From Phytophthora colocasiae (taxonomy: Eukaryota > Oomycota > Peronosporomycetes > Peronosporales > Peronosporaceae): 64,000 bases of DNA. Location: assembly GCA_018806915.1 (NCBI GenBank), contig JAGKQI010000062.1, positions 248,001 to 312,000 of the forward strand, read 5' to 3'. Position 1 is the first letter of the stretch, and each line of letters opens with the position of its first letter. Below the pieces are notes generated by a model, which was not told where the DNA came from, did no database searches, and saw nothing but the letters and a program-made list of their open reading frames with translations. A program made the translations under genes and the position numbers. This document shows positions 18,317 to 30,183 of the stretch, one piece after another.

Positions 18317-21300
18317 CTAGTTGTTTTCACTAGCTAGGTTGTCCATGTTGTCAGCCCCCACGCCTTCTGGAGCTTGCGCCCCATCATTGTCGTAAAATTC
18401 TTGATCGTAATTGTCAGGACCCCCGTCAGCTCCTTCTGGGGCATCGTGACTCCTACCAACCAGGCCGTCCCTATCGGCTCCGAGCTGATCATCGTGACTT
18501 GATGAAACTTGAATTTGCTGTGCCTCTGTACTTTGAAAATGGGCTGGACTTCCAACAACTGGAGTCTCACCCAAGAGAAGCTCCTGAAAGCTCAAATTCC
18601 TCCGTCGCGAGCTTACCTCGGGTGGCTCAACCGTGGCAGCAATTGAATCGTTTGGTAACTCCTCTGTCGAACGGCGAATTCGAATACCCCCTCTCTTCTC
18701 CAGTTGCGGAATATTCCTTCCATTCTTCCAGTTCGAATGCCAAATATTAAAGCAAGACACCGAATTTCCATCAGTCACATGCCGTGCTTTTGAACATAAA
18801 AACAGTCTCCCGCGATCGGAGGAACACTGCTGACAGTAATGGCGCGTTGTTCCTGCCAATCGACGCTTTCCATCTGAAGTTGTACGGCACATGATGGAAC
18901 AAACTTTGCAGACGCGAAACTTGAATTTCCCACCCGCAGTTTTATCTGTTGACACCAACACTCGATGACTCGAGCTAGCAATAGCGTAGGCAGTAGCAAT
19001 CGAAGCCGACCGGTCCCTTGAGTCATCCACTGCAACAACTTCTTCAGTAATGTGTTCAGTTTCCAAGAAATCTTGGTCTTGGAGACCTAGGAGCTCCTCG
19101 TGGAGTTTGATCAGGAAGTTCGAGTGTGAAAGCGGTTTCTCTTCGATGGGCTTTGCGTATAGACGGTGTACAATGAATGCGTTGATGATCGCAATGTCAA
19201 GAAGCCCGTAAAAAAGATTCTTGTAGTACTTTTTGGCGCGCATGACCATTTGAACAGAGTAACTAAACCAACCACATACAGTACCTCATGTCAGTAAAAA
19301 TGAAATAAGCACTGCTCTACATTAAACTCACCGTTGCAGGCGTAATTGGTCGTGATTATCAACGCCACCCATGTACTTGTTGTAATTCACAACAAACTCC
19401 GGACACGGAATAGTAGCGTACGTACCGTCCCTTTGCTTTCGTTGTACAGACGACCTTTTCGCCGAGACTCCAGTGGCCAGAAAATAACAAATTTTGGAGT
19501 CTACCCACCTTGATGCGTACAATACTCCGTTTGTGGTGTTTCTTGCAAGCTTGTAGGACCCTCGAGGCATATTGCGTGATTGGCTCTTTTTTTTTGTCTT
19601 GAAATTCTCCACAAAACCAAGCCGACTCGTGGACACTGTTCCGATATTGTAATACCCCATGTCCATCAGGCGAAAACTAAGCGATACTGATGAGTATTCT
19701 CGGTCTGTAACAACGATTCTTTTCTTCGAGCGATCTACTCGACGCTGTTCCCACAGGGCCTTCAAGTTACGGACGACAGCCATTGGCCCACTTCTCGTGT
19801 CAACAAATTGGCTATCTTGCTTCTTGCCACAATAGACTTCGAATCTGTGATAAAGACGCACAAAAGATTTAAGTAAATGACATCTGCTTGACATACACCT
19901 AAACAGTATCATTCTGTACCTGGAGCAGTAGTGGGTTTCGCCACAGCAAACTGCGAACAGCTTTGTCCCGTACTTGTGCGGCTTATTCTTCAGAAAAACA
20001 CGAATTGTATTCCGCGAACTCCTTGACGGGATAACCATTTCATCGAACGCAACCCAACGCCCTAGCTCCATCGCACCCTTAAACGTATCTTGGAGAGTAT
20101 CAGTTACACTTCTAATTTTCCATGCCCGATCGGATTTTGCTCGTGGGTCCTCGTTGTCTGTGAAGTGGATGAACCTACCAACACGTCTCTATTAGTACAG
20201 TACCAGGTAAAATGTCAACTTTGTCTCGTCATTTATACCGGCAATTCATAATCCAGTTCTGAGCGCACGTTCGTACCTGTTAATCTCCTTAAAACGCAGT
20301 CGAGGCATGAATGGTGACCATGTCCCGGCGGGAATTGCCCCACGCGCCTGGGTTTTCCAATGATCTTCCATACGGGCTTTAATAGGGCAAACAGCTCTCG
20401 AAATGATCAACGCCAAGAAATGCGTTATTTCCGCTGCGGAAATCTCCTTGAACGAATCCAGGGCTCGTTCTTTCTCTCGGTACAACTTGCTTCGCAATGC
20501 TTGATCATTCGTCTTGGCATTTATGACCAGCGACGCGGCTTGTAACCGTTGAGCGCGTGTTTGGCGCTCGTACAAATTGGTTTCATGCGCAATATCTCTC
20601 CAGAGGCGTTTCGGCATAAAATAAAAAAATAAATCCGTTGGCTTCATCGTTCGAGCTGCATCAATTGCTGATTGTTGTAAATGGGGAGGATCGTTCATAA
20701 CATCACACATGCCATCCGTATTGGTATCGTCCACACCATCACCGACATTCAGCTCCTCCCAACCGTTTATAGACATAGACCGCAGCATTTCATCTGTTAT
20801 ATAATCTTGAGGTCCTGCGACAGCACGAATCTCCTCAGCAGTCTCAACAGAAAATTCATCTTCGTCATCTTCCTCGTTGACGATGATATTTTCTGTGGTT
20901 TCTTCGTCAGAACCGTCATCACTCTCACTAGCGCAATAATCAGAGGCTTAAAACTCATGATCGTCGTCAAGGCCTTCATTTGCTACATCGATACGAAATG
21001 GACGGGTCCGTGGCGCCTTCAACAGCGATTTCGGCCTACTGTGGCTGACCGTTGGTCTTTTCTTCCGAAAAAGGTTGCTCGAATTAGTTTCACTCCTCGC
21101 TTCTTCGTCTACCTTGGTCTCCTCGTCGTTGGTGTTTTCCTCCCGATAATCAGGAAAATCAAATTCATAATTGGGGTTCGAGTTTTCTTGAACTCCCCGT
21201 AATTCGTCTGCATTGCTGACAATCCGTTGAGATCTGTCGATTCTGTTTGGAGAGGGATCTAATGTCCGTGCGTCTTGGTTTATATCAGTTGGGGTGCAGT

Positions 21301-22006
21301 TGTAGAATTGGTTGTACTGTGGTTTTCTGTGACATTGGCAACAGAAACATGTATACTTGCCGCTGGATGAGCTTTCTGTTGACGACGTCGAAATACCGCC
21401 AGGACTTCGGGACAGTTCATGTTTGATCCAGCGATCCAACTGCACTCCGTATACCCTTTCCATTTGACTAGGTAATGAGGTAATCCAAAACGAAATCTCT
21501 CTCGAAGGATTGCTTCCACTTCGTACTCTTTCTCCTGAGAAGTACCTGTACAGTATCACCGGTGACCAACAGTTCAGTCAGAGAATAATGCACTCGAAGA
21601 CAATATCATTAGCTACCTTTTGACGCTTTCCGTTTCACGGAGCTCTCGGAGCTTGCTGTCGCTTTCGGGCTCGCAGATCTCTTCTTGGAAGCACGAGCAC
21701 GTTTTAGCTGCTCTTCGTTAAATTGTTGCAGAAGCCTGGGGCACGTAAGATTGGATTCCGGCTCCCATGTAGTGTCATTGTAACCCTTCCATTTTACATG
21801 ATACTTTGGCTTTCCCGACACGATTTTCATATCGATAATACGTTCCACTTCGTACTCTTCATCTACGAACAAGCATTCGATTAGAACTGCCAACGACGCA
21901 AGAGTTGTGTCTGCGTACCAGATATTTCATCGGGCCGAGTAGCTCTCCGCCGGCTCGTGCGAGACGACTGGGGATCTCTTTCTCTCTCCTTGCGCTTGCG
22001 CGGCAT
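18317..22006 (-). CDS. tandem-chromodomain piggyBac transposase, multi-exon
   Basis: ATG at 22006 gives a basic start ([11 protein letters not shown]). Introns I can place, all GT-AG: 21918-21863, 21616-21546, 20994-20947, 20277-20175, 19919-19845 and 19331-19263; one more is needed between about 21400 and 21290. Domains in order: chromodomain 1 ([30 protein letters not shown]); chromodomain 2 ([24 protein letters not shown]); an acidic linker (EEDDEDEF); the piggyBac N-part ([30 protein letters not shown] across an intron); the DDE/D core with first Asp in [11 protein letters not shown], second in [12 protein letters not shown] and third in [13 protein letters not shown]; then [18 protein letters not shown]; and a C-terminal cysteine-rich finger (CKVCSIMC...CQQCSSDRG...CFNIWH). 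Catalytic residues are all present. Splicing across every exon keeps frame, which argues for a recent, possibly functional gene. The chromodomains could direct insertion to histone-methylated chromatin. Confidence 0.84.
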
Positions 22007-22370
22007 GACTACCTTAGAATCCTGAATTGAATGCAAGTGGTATCCGGACAGGTTTTTTGCACTTACACTTACAATCACGTAATGAGATCCAAAATATCCG
22101 GATACGGCGTAACTATACTGGTATACCAGTAATCGACGTCAGCATTAGAGGCAAATATACTAGTTTCACTAAAGAAAACAATCCAATAGTGAAACTAGTA
22201 TATTTACCTCTATCGACGTGGACTCTTTGAGAGAGGTGAATATACTAGTTTCACTATAGGTCGTGGCCGTCCATAAATGTAAAAGTTTATATGTCGGCTA
22301 CAATCTGCAACAATAAAACTACTACGTAGCTGCAATCCATGTGCGATACGATTCAAGCGACGAGCTGTAA

Positions 22371-23420
22371 CTAGTCATAGCGCCTATAGTTCTCCCCGAT
22401 GCAAATCTCGCCACTGTCCTCGCAATAAAAGGTCTTGGGAGGCAATTCGTGCCACACTGACTCCGTCGGGTAATCTTGCGTTGGGAAGTTCTTGCACTTT
22501 TCGCATTTGCACAGCCCTTGGAACTCGGCTTTTGATAGCTCGTATGCGATGATATCCACAACGTTCATAGCTTCCATCAAGAAACAAATCAAATTGTGTT
22601 CTCTCTCCAGCTGACGTCCCTCCCGGCGATGTTCATCAATCTCTTCTGCATCCACGAAAATGTCTGCCTGCATGCGAATATAATGCTCGACATGAGCGTC
22701 GAGTTCCTGTCTTTCTTGGTCGATATAGTCGTTTAGAAACCTCAACCGAGTTTTAATCTGCTCTCGAGTTATCTATTTTTTTCATTCAGTAGTTAGTAAA
22801 CCGTCAAATTGTAAGAACATACAGGGAATACCTTCGACAAACTCATTGATGTGTCCAACCACTGCAGCATCCAAAGGTAATCATGCTCGTCGAATGCGTA
22901 CAAGTTCCATACCCCAACATACACATCATACATTTGCTTGACGGGCAATGAAGTAACGAAGTCGTCGATGTCGCTGGAGTTTTGTGCCTATTTATCAGAC
23001 AAAGCGTTACCAAAAACAGCGATAACATTAACGTCTCCAATCATGCACGTACACGTCCTTCGGCAGGTTCCTTGAAGTAAACAGGATACAACGCGTCGAA
23101 CGAGATCTCGTCGGTGCTACTACAGAACGAAAGAGCCTATCGTTTCAAACAAGTTAGATAAATGCTTTAAAAGATGAATATGTACAATTTACCTCGGTTC
23201 TAAACTCGTCCTTTTCGCGGAAGTTGTACAGGCGCTTGCCATCAGAAGCAAAGGATCTTGATGGGTCTTCTATCTGTCGACAGCAACAAATGATACCAGG
23301 GGTTACCCAATTGCAGATTATGCAAATTGAAGTGAGTGCATACTTCAAACTGCTCTGCTTTCGGCCGAAAGTCACGCATGGCTCCTCAACAGCAAAACGA
23401 AGAATGAAAGGCGTCCCATG
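22371..23420 (-). CDS. unidentified four-exon gene, 5'-truncated
   Basis: Four exons with clean GT-AG borders and every junction in phase 0: 23420-23193, 23136-23053, 22987-22832 and 22772-22371 (introns of 56, 65 and 59 bp; the last has a CTAAC branch-like site). They encode 289 residues: HGTPFILRFAVEEPCVTFG at the start, IEDPSRSFASDGKRLYNF, YDVYVGVWNLYAFDEHDYLW, a charged helical run (IDQERQELDAHVEHYIRMQ), and a C-terminal CKCEKCKNF plus TFYCEDSGEICIG that may bind zinc. No start codon fits the first exon, so upstream exons are missing. The foldback beginning near 23.54 kb has probably removed them. Family unknown; upstream of the transposase on the same strand. Confidence 0.55.
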
Positions 23421-23714
23421 CTAAAGATTTTGGCAGCTGCTCGAAAGTGCCACTAACTTTTTTTTCGAAAGATACTGACCGTGGGCTCACCGTCAGGCAC
23501 AAGTCAGACGCAGCCTGTGTCAGTACTGTCTGTGCTAACGCCTCTACCAACTACAAATGTCAACGATGGTTTAAACTACAAATGTCAACGATGGTTTACC
23601 ATTGACCTGGCCAATACTCAGTACTCAAGAAAGTTTATCATTAACCTGTAAAATACTAAACTCAAGGTAAACACAACAGTTACCAGTCGCTGACAAGGAA
23701 AAGTTACCACTGCT

Positions 23715-24852
23715 AACGTGGAGCAGCATAGCAGGTAATATCAGCGTTGTGACCAGTAGGGCTCAAGCGGCGTAACGGGTAGCGTAGCAGATCGTCGACC
23801 AGCGTACCAGGTAGAACATCCTAGTAGGTAGGGCAGCGTAGCAGGTTATAGCAGCATTGCGACCAGGTTCGAGTAGCGTAGCAGGTTATAGCAGCATTGT
23901 GACCAGTAGGGCTCCAGCAAGGGTAGCGTAGCAGATCGTCGCAGCTTACCAGGTAGAACAGCCTAGTAGGTAGGGCAGCGTAGCAGGTTATAGCAGCATT
24001 GTGACCAGTAGGGCTCCAGCAACGTAACGGGTAGCGTAGCAGCCAGTAGAACGTCGAGTAGCGTAGCAGCCAGCAAAGGTCGAGCAGCGTAGTCAGCAAT
24101 TTCGTGTAGTGCACGTCGAGCAGGGCGTCAGGACATTGGGTAATGGGGGACTTGAGGGGGGCTTGGTGAAATTGAAAATGAGGCTCCGCTTTGCGATTCT
24201 TACCGCGAGGATCGCGCACATGAGGTTGGCTAGAGCTTCAACTTGCTGGCCAATTAGCACTCGTCATTTTTACGCTAGCGCCTCTTATTGGCGGAATCGT
24301 CAGAGCGAACCCGCCGGGGAAAAGCTTGGCTTGGAAAAGCGCGCGGAAACACGTATAGTGGGCCTTGCGACCGCGTAGGAATCATGTTGGCTTCAAGTTC
24401 AACCTCAACATATGATTACTATAATACTCACACTATACTATTGATATTACTATACGTGGCGAAGAGTGTGTTTGTGCTTGCGATAGTATGAACCCTGACA
24501 ATAAAATGTCAACTGCGAAGAAACGTCGACTTGAGATTTCAATTATCAGCGATGGTCTGCATTTCACTCACTTTCTGTAGTCCACCATGGGGACGATGAT
24601 TAAACGCAGTTGCAGTAGTTAGTGGTAGTTCACGGGTGGCACGACCGTGCAGAAGCCGCCCGGAAAAATTGACCGTTTTGAAGTTGTTGCTAGAACTTCA
24701 CAGCCGGCTACGAAAGCACATTCAGGGACGTGGGCACCCACGTTGAAGCTCCCAGTCCGGCTCGGCGTGGCTTTAGTGTCATAGACCTCTATCGATGATA
24801 CCGCAGCCAAGACTGCTGCCTCATGTTGTGAGGATGTTTAACTTTATCGATG
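23715..24852 (+). repeat. foldback left arm
   Basis: Reverse complement of 26907-28040. The inner edge is CTTTATCGATG. The outer 400 bp are built from diverged tandem modules (GTAGCAGGTTATAGCAGCAT and neighbours, roughly 95-110 bp period). Frames in the arm (for example 24109-24378) have exact mirror images in the other arm and no domain, so I do not call genes. Confidence 0.8.
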
Positions 24853-25340
24853 GACGCCCTGTCCATATTGCAGAGTGCGTCGTATGAATTTCATTAGTAG
24901 TGCTGGTACAGAAAGACAACATGCCGCTGAAGATCTTCTGCTTTTAAGCCAGCTTATACCATATTAATCATAGTCCGGAATCTACCACAGAGAAGAAGAG
25001 AGAAGTTGATTAACTTTTAGCGGGGACGTAATCATCATTGCGTTTTAGTCGCGTTCTCCACGTTGAATCAAGGTTTGTGTATTCTCGTGACGTTCACGAG
25101 AATACAAAATTTGTAAGTGGATGTGTATGCTAAAGATGGTGAAAGGTTTTGATGCTGTGCTGTGGGTCAATGACTAAACTGCACGCTGGCCCAAACAACT
25201 ATGATAACGAGGGTTCGCCACGTACATGCAGTTTTAGGCTAACAGCGTTGGGTTTTCGATGCCCAATGTCCCAATATGACTTTGGATGCGCATTCATCTA
25301 TCTAACGCGCTAGTGTTGGAAATGTCGTTTCATTTTTTTC

Positions 25341-25870
25341 AGCAACGGCTCGCGAACCAGCGGTAGATTCAGGGATATGATGAGTAGAATGAAGCCGGTC
25401 ACTCAGCGAGGCAGATTGCGAGCCTGCCGGAGGTTGTAGTTGCGTCAAATGTTTTTGTAAGGCTTTGTGTTCTTGGAGAAATATAAGACTAGACTGTCAC
25501 AACTGAGTATTTGGGGTTACCGAACTACTCTTGATCTTAAGAGAAGACTGTGACCGCAGCGTATATCTCCGTCGAGGACGACATCTTGTCACTAGACGTA
25601 TCCTTACCAGTGGCATTTTGTTCAGCAACGGCTCACGAACCAGTGGTAGATTCAGGGATATGATGAGTAGAATGAAGCCGGTCACTCAGCGAGGCAGATT
25701 GCGAGCCTGCCGGAGGTTGTAGTTGCGTCAAATGTTTTTGTAAGGCTTTGTGTTCTTGGAGAAATATAAGACTAGACTGTCACAACTGAGTATTTGGGGT
25801 TACCGAACTACTCTTGATCTTAAGAGTCGAGGACGACATCTTGTCACTAGACGTATCCTTACCAGTGGAA
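25341..25870 (+). repeat. 281-bp tandem duplication in foldback centre
   Basis: CAGCAACGGCTCGCGAACCA at 25341 recurs as CAGCAACGGCTCACGAACCA at 25622 and stays alike through ACGTATCCTTACCAGTGG. The second copy lacks about 27 bp (GACTGTGACCGCAGCGTATA and flanks). It does not encode a recognised protein and could be a relic of two LTRs. Confidence 0.7.
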
Positions 25871-26906
25871 GTGGAAGCTGGCTTGGTAGCAGCATGTTAC
25901 CCGCAAGTCCTGCGTCAGCCACCGAGTACTAGCTCTGAGCTTACGTCCTTAAAAAAACGCCTAGCTCCACTAGGTCCGGGACTGTATTTATACCAGTGTT
26001 GGGTTTCATGGAACCACGTCGAAAATGGTTCCAGAGCCAACCTCTCGCAGTGCTAGGGCTTTCGATACCCAAACGAACGATAATGACACAGAGCATACGT
26101 TCAAATTGCGAGTACTGACACTGAAGGTCAGCGAACACAGACAGCGTACGCAAGCGACGCCGAAGGCCGCCGGGTCATCATCTGATACACTGAGACGTCC
26201 GAGAGGCTTTGGTAACAGCGCAGCAGATCCTCCGGCCATCTTAAGCCTTCGGCGAATGCACGAAGGTCCGTATCGTCGTAGTCGTAGTCGTAGTCGCTGT
26301 CGCTATTTCGTTGTAGAGTTTGTCCTGGATCTCCCGGTCGGAAATTAGACGGCTCGGCCATCCAAGGTTGGACTTGTACCGGTCCTTAGACCAGTCTAGG
26401 TCTGTAGGACTCTTTGGAAGTAACTCAATATACCTCATCACGTCTAGGTGTTGCCATGGTCATAACGCTGTCGTTGTGTCACATTGCGAATTGTCTTTGT
26501 CTTAGTCGATGTCGTAGTTGAATTGCGCCTCTATTCTCGGTGGTATTCTCTGTGGCAACAGCGATATTGCCAGAGGCCGGAGAGAAGATCACGAGATCTT
26601 GTTGATACACTGGAAAAATACACACTGCGACCACGCAACGTGGAGGCTGCACAACGACATTTACTTCGGCGAAACAAGCGGTGGCGCCAAGTATCCCGAA
26701 TATGCAGGCTTCCTTTTGAAGCCATTATCATGTCTTGTTTCGACACTCATCGGATTGGAACATTGACGGCGAAGCGGTTAATCAAGTGCTTACGTGTTTG
26801 GGTTTTGAGCCCGAACGCAAACCTTCGAAGACAACGCATATGGATTTCCGCGAAGTTAGAATTGATACAAACGTAGTAGCATAGGTGCAAGGCGACTGTG
26901 TATGAA
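25871..26906. other. foldback centre, right part: no confident gene
   Basis: It contains a short GTAGTC-type hexamer run at about 26277-26300 and a 250-bp open stretch at 26518-26766 (ending FLLKPLSCLVSTLIGLEH) with no recognised family. Several overlapping frames compete and none has a clear start or domain. Confidence 0.35.
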
Positions 26907-28040
26907 CATCGATAAAGTTAAACATCCTCACAACATGAGGCAGCAGTCTTGGCTGCGGTATCATCGATAGAGGTCTATGACACTAAAGCCACGCCGAGCC
27001 GGACTGGGAGCTTCAACGTGGGTGCCCACGTCCCTGAATGTGCTTTCGTAGCCGGCTGTGAAGTTCTAGCAACAACTTCAAAACGGTCAATTTTTCCGGG
27101 CGGCTTCTGCACGGTCGTGCCACCCGTGAACTACCACTAACTACTGCAACTGCGTTTAATCATCGTCCCCATGGTGGACTACAGAAAGTGAGTGAAATGC
27201 AGACCATCGCTGATAATTGAAATCTCAAGTCGACGTTTCTTCGCAGTTGACATTTTATTGTCAGGGTTCATACTATCGCAAGCACAAACACACTCTTCGC
27301 CACGTATAGTAATATCAATAGTATAGTGTGAGTATTATAGTAATCATATGTTGAGGTTGAACTTGAAGCCAACATGATTCCTACGCGGTCGCAAGGCCCA
27401 CTATACGTGTTTCCGCGCGCTTTTCCAAGCCAAGCTTTTCCCCGGCGGGTTCGCTCTGACGATTCCGCCAATAAGAGGCGCTAGCGTAAAAATGACGAGT
27501 GCTAATTGGCCAGCAAGTTGAAGCTCTAGCCAACCTCATGTGCGCGATCCTCGCGGTAAGAATCGCAAAGCGGAGCCTCATTTTCAATTTCACCAAGCCC
27601 CCCTCAAGTCCCCCATTACCCAATGTCCTGACGCCCTGCTCGACGTGCACTACACGAAATTGCTGACTACGCTGCTCGACCTTTGCTGGCTGCTACGCTA
27701 CTCGACGTTCTACTGGCTGCTACGCTACCCGTTACGTTGCTGGAGCCCTACTGGTCACAATGCTGCTATAACCTGCTACGCTGCCCTACCTACTAGGCTG
27801 TTCTACCTGGTAAGCTGCGACGATCTGCTACGCTACCCTTGCTGGAGCCCTACTGGTCACAATGCTGCTATAACCTGCTACGCTACTCGAACCTGGTCGC
27901 AATGCTGCTATAACCTGCTACGCTGCCCTACCTACTAGGATGTTCTACCTGGTACGCTGGTCGACGATCTGCTACGCTACCCGTTACGTTGCTGGAGCCC
28001 TACTGGTCACAATGCTGCTATAACCTGCTACGCTGTCCTA
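26907..28040 (-). repeat. foldback right arm
   Basis: Mirror of 23715-24852. The modular repeats (CTACTGGTCACAATGCTGCT and CCTACCTACTAGG) continue about 100 bp further outward than in the left arm, suggesting unequal expansion or loss of modules. Confidence 0.8.
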
Positions 28041-28539
28041 CCTACTAGGCTGTTCTACCTGGTACGCTGCTCGACGTTCTGCTACGCAACCCTTACGCTA
28101 CACCATCACAATGCTGCTTTAACCTGCTACGCTGCCCGGCGTTCTGCTGTGTAGTTGCGCTAGGGAAAGTTTTTGTGGCTGCTGACGGCTTCGATTCCCT
28201 GTCAGCTGATCAGCTCGAGGTGTAGTGCTTACCTTGAGTTTAGTACTACAGTAGTAGTATTTGAGAGGTCAATGACAAGTTGTTCCCGAGCACAAAGAAG
28301 ACGAAGCTGCGGCTGAAGATGTCGGAGATCGCGAGAATTCTCGACCAAGCGAGAACATTCCCGCCTAGAAGCCTGTTACTCCTCGAAAGAGTGCCAACCA
28401 CCAGGAGGCTGAAGAAGACAATGAATTGACACCCAGTAAAAAAGAAGGTTGCACGAGAGAATCCTCACGCTCCTGAGCGAGCGTCCTTTTCTCGTACCAC
28501 CCGACGTGATGCATCCAAGTCTCTCTATCCTCTACTTCC

Positions 28540-28893
28540 CAAAACGAGGCAGCACGAGGCAACATCGAAGGCTCAAGCTCAGTATCTCCGGTATAAACTC
28601 TCACTGAAGAATCACTTACTGGAACTACGCCAGCGAGAGATCTCTCAGCGACAGCACTTGGAACGTGCGTACAAGTCTGGGGAGCATGTGGCAAACGTCG
28701 ACAAGATTCGGTTTTGTCGGTTCGAGCAAGATGTGCGTTTGCACCGCATTGCTATTGGGCTGGAGGCCAAGAACGAAGAAGAGAAGCAGCTACGACAAGC
28801 TTTTGGCGAGCCACCTGCTCGATCTGGAGAAGGAGAAGCTCAGGGAAGAACACCGCGTGACGGCGTCAGTGCTTATCATATATCTCGAGTTTA
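28540..28893 (+). pseudogene. captured coiled-coil gene fragment
   Basis: A plus-strand frame encodes a strongly charged helical stretch: YLRYKLSLKNHLLELRQREI, SQRQHLERAYKSGEHVAN, VDKIRFCRFEQDVRLHRIAI. It ends in a stop at 28892 just where the outer foldback flank begins. Upstream (28290-28540) similar low-quality coding contains stops. The codon pattern looks like former exon sequence picked up between foldback arm and outer flank. Family unknown. Confidence 0.4.
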
Positions 28894-28960
28894 GTACTAC
28901 TGTAGTATTGGATAGGTCAATGGTAAAACATCATCGACATGGTGTTGGAAGGTCAAAGAT

Positions 28961-29619
28961 AAATCGTAGATGTACAGGCAAAACATTTAGATCGGGCAGT
29001 CATTCAATGGCGAGCGTTGAAAGGATCTACTTTCTTTCGGCACGACAACAAAAATATTTGAATCGATGGCGGATCAACATCGTCACTAAACGCGTCCTTT
29101 TAAGCAGATTTTATGCTGTGTTTACTTTCGCAAGGTAGGTTTTAGAATTTTATGCTACTTTTTGTGCTTCAAACTGTCAACAGCAAGACAACGGTGTCAT
29201 TCGAGATGGCGACGATACCTGCAGGGCCGAGGGCGCATCGTCCAAAGGCACAACATAGTGGCGTCCACGACGGCTGGTCAGACCAAGGTTGAGGCATGCG
29301 AAGAAGTCGTCCAAGCACAAGTCATCATGCACTAAATCTGGCATATAGACGTACCAAGTTGACGTGGTGTGCTCACGCCTATATCTCTACGCGTTAGAGG
29401 GAGCATGAATATAAAGTCTTGTATGCAAATACGCTATGTGAAGAGTTGACATCGTCATTACTAAACTCAATATAAATACGTCTTTTAATGTCAATGTTGT
29501 TCTGCCATCGATGTAAATTAATGTTGTCAACTGTATTGCTAACAATAAAACGTAAAAAAACCTTGATAGCCAGTACATTGCCGTACTTCCGGAGATTGTT
29601 GCACTGCGTGTCTCCAACG
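28961..29619. other. AT-rich intergenic DNA inside the piggyBac element
   Basis: Only short frames without domains (for example 29387-29617). I see no RNA gene or repeat with a partner elsewhere in the window. Confidence 0.4.
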
Positions 29620-30183
29620 TTATTGAGGAACAACAGTGTAGAAATGTGCTACTTCAGCCACCTCAGGTTCCGCCGCTTGAAAATCACGGTAAAGGTTGCA
29701 CAACAACTCATCTGGTAGCGGGTCATCCGCGCGTTGATTTAATTTTTTCGCGTGCTCGAAATCATCGCAAAGAAAACTCACCACGTAAGTCTTCCCTTCA
29801 AGTCCACAATCGCTCCAACACGAATTTGCCATTCTCTCCACGAACTCCCATTCCACTTGAGAAATGTGCGAACTGTCAACGATCACCACTTCGGCGCTTT
29901 GAAGCTCAGCTCTAAATACGCCGTGCATGTTCCTATCACACCACCATGCACCCCATTCATCTTGCTGAGGGGTGAATATACGCACGATCCGTGCATTGCT
30001 CACGGTGTCCTCTGCGAATGCATTTACAAACGCACGTCGAAGCATCTCGGCGAACTTTGTCTTCCCGCTTCCAGGCAACCCACGTAGCACGACAACACAC
30101 GACCCATAGGACCATGTTTTGTTGTCAATAAAGTCGTGAACGATGGACAATGCCACGTCCTCCACGCGCCAGCTCCAATCCAT
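29620..30183 (-). CDS. P-loop kinase-like protein (NEDD4-binding protein 2-like)
   Basis: A 187-residue intact frame. Start at MDWSWRVEDVALS; Walker A GLPGSGKT at about residues 35-42 within VVVLRGLPGSGKTKFAEML; a QDEWGAWWCDRN segment; and VVIVDSSHISQVEWEFV as the Walker B and lid-like part. The arrangement matches the AAA_33/polynucleotide-kinase-like domain of N4BP2L proteins, which phosphorylate or bind nucleic-acid ends in characterised relatives; substrate here unknown. Length suits a stand-alone domain protein. It is a passenger inside the piggyBac element with no frame damage. The start is inferred from the most upstream Met before the conserved part. Confidence 0.65.
   Translation of the reverse strand: MDWSWRVEDVALSIVHDFIDNKTWSYGSCVVVLRGLPGSGKTKFAEMLRRAFVNAFAEDTVSNARIVRIFTPQQDEWGAWWCDRNMHGVFRAELQSAEVVIVDSSHISQVEWEFVERMANSCWSDCGLEGKTYVVSFLCDDFEHAKKLNQRADDPLPDELLCNLYRDFQAAEPEVAEVAHFYTVVPQ

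Larger units (their letters stand above)
23540..28960. mobile_element. foldback-type element with 1.1 kb inverted arms
   Basis: Near-perfect inverted arms at 23715-24852 and 26907-28040 surround a roughly 2.05 kb centre. The outer flanks also echo each other: TTTACCATTGACCTGGCC near 23595 and, reversed, TTTTACCATTGACCTATCC near 28915, as well as AATACT...AAACTCAAGGTAA at about 23650 and, reversed, about 28235. The arms contain repeated GCTACGCTGCCC / CAATGCTGCTATAACCTG modules. No transposase is seen in it. The structure fits a foldback or long-TIR element, possibly a MULE derivative. Exact ends and target duplication were not resolved. Confidence 0.6.

Noticed and set aside
23715..24070. CRISPR-like appearance of regularly spaced GTAGCAGGTTATAGCAGC repeats
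   Set aside because: Spacers are themselves repeated and diverged, the whole is mirrored in the other arm, and the context is eukaryotic; it is a minisatellite.
23821..24378. Mirror-image open frames in both foldback arms (for example 132 and 89 codons)
   Set aside because: They occur identically in both arms, consist of repeated Leu/Arg/Tyr/Cys strings from the 100-bp modules and match no domain; open by repetition, not by coding.
26271..26300. GTAGTC hexamer run as a telomere-like array
   Set aside because: Only about four imperfect units and unlike the TTTAGGG-type telomere repeat; a simple microsatellite.
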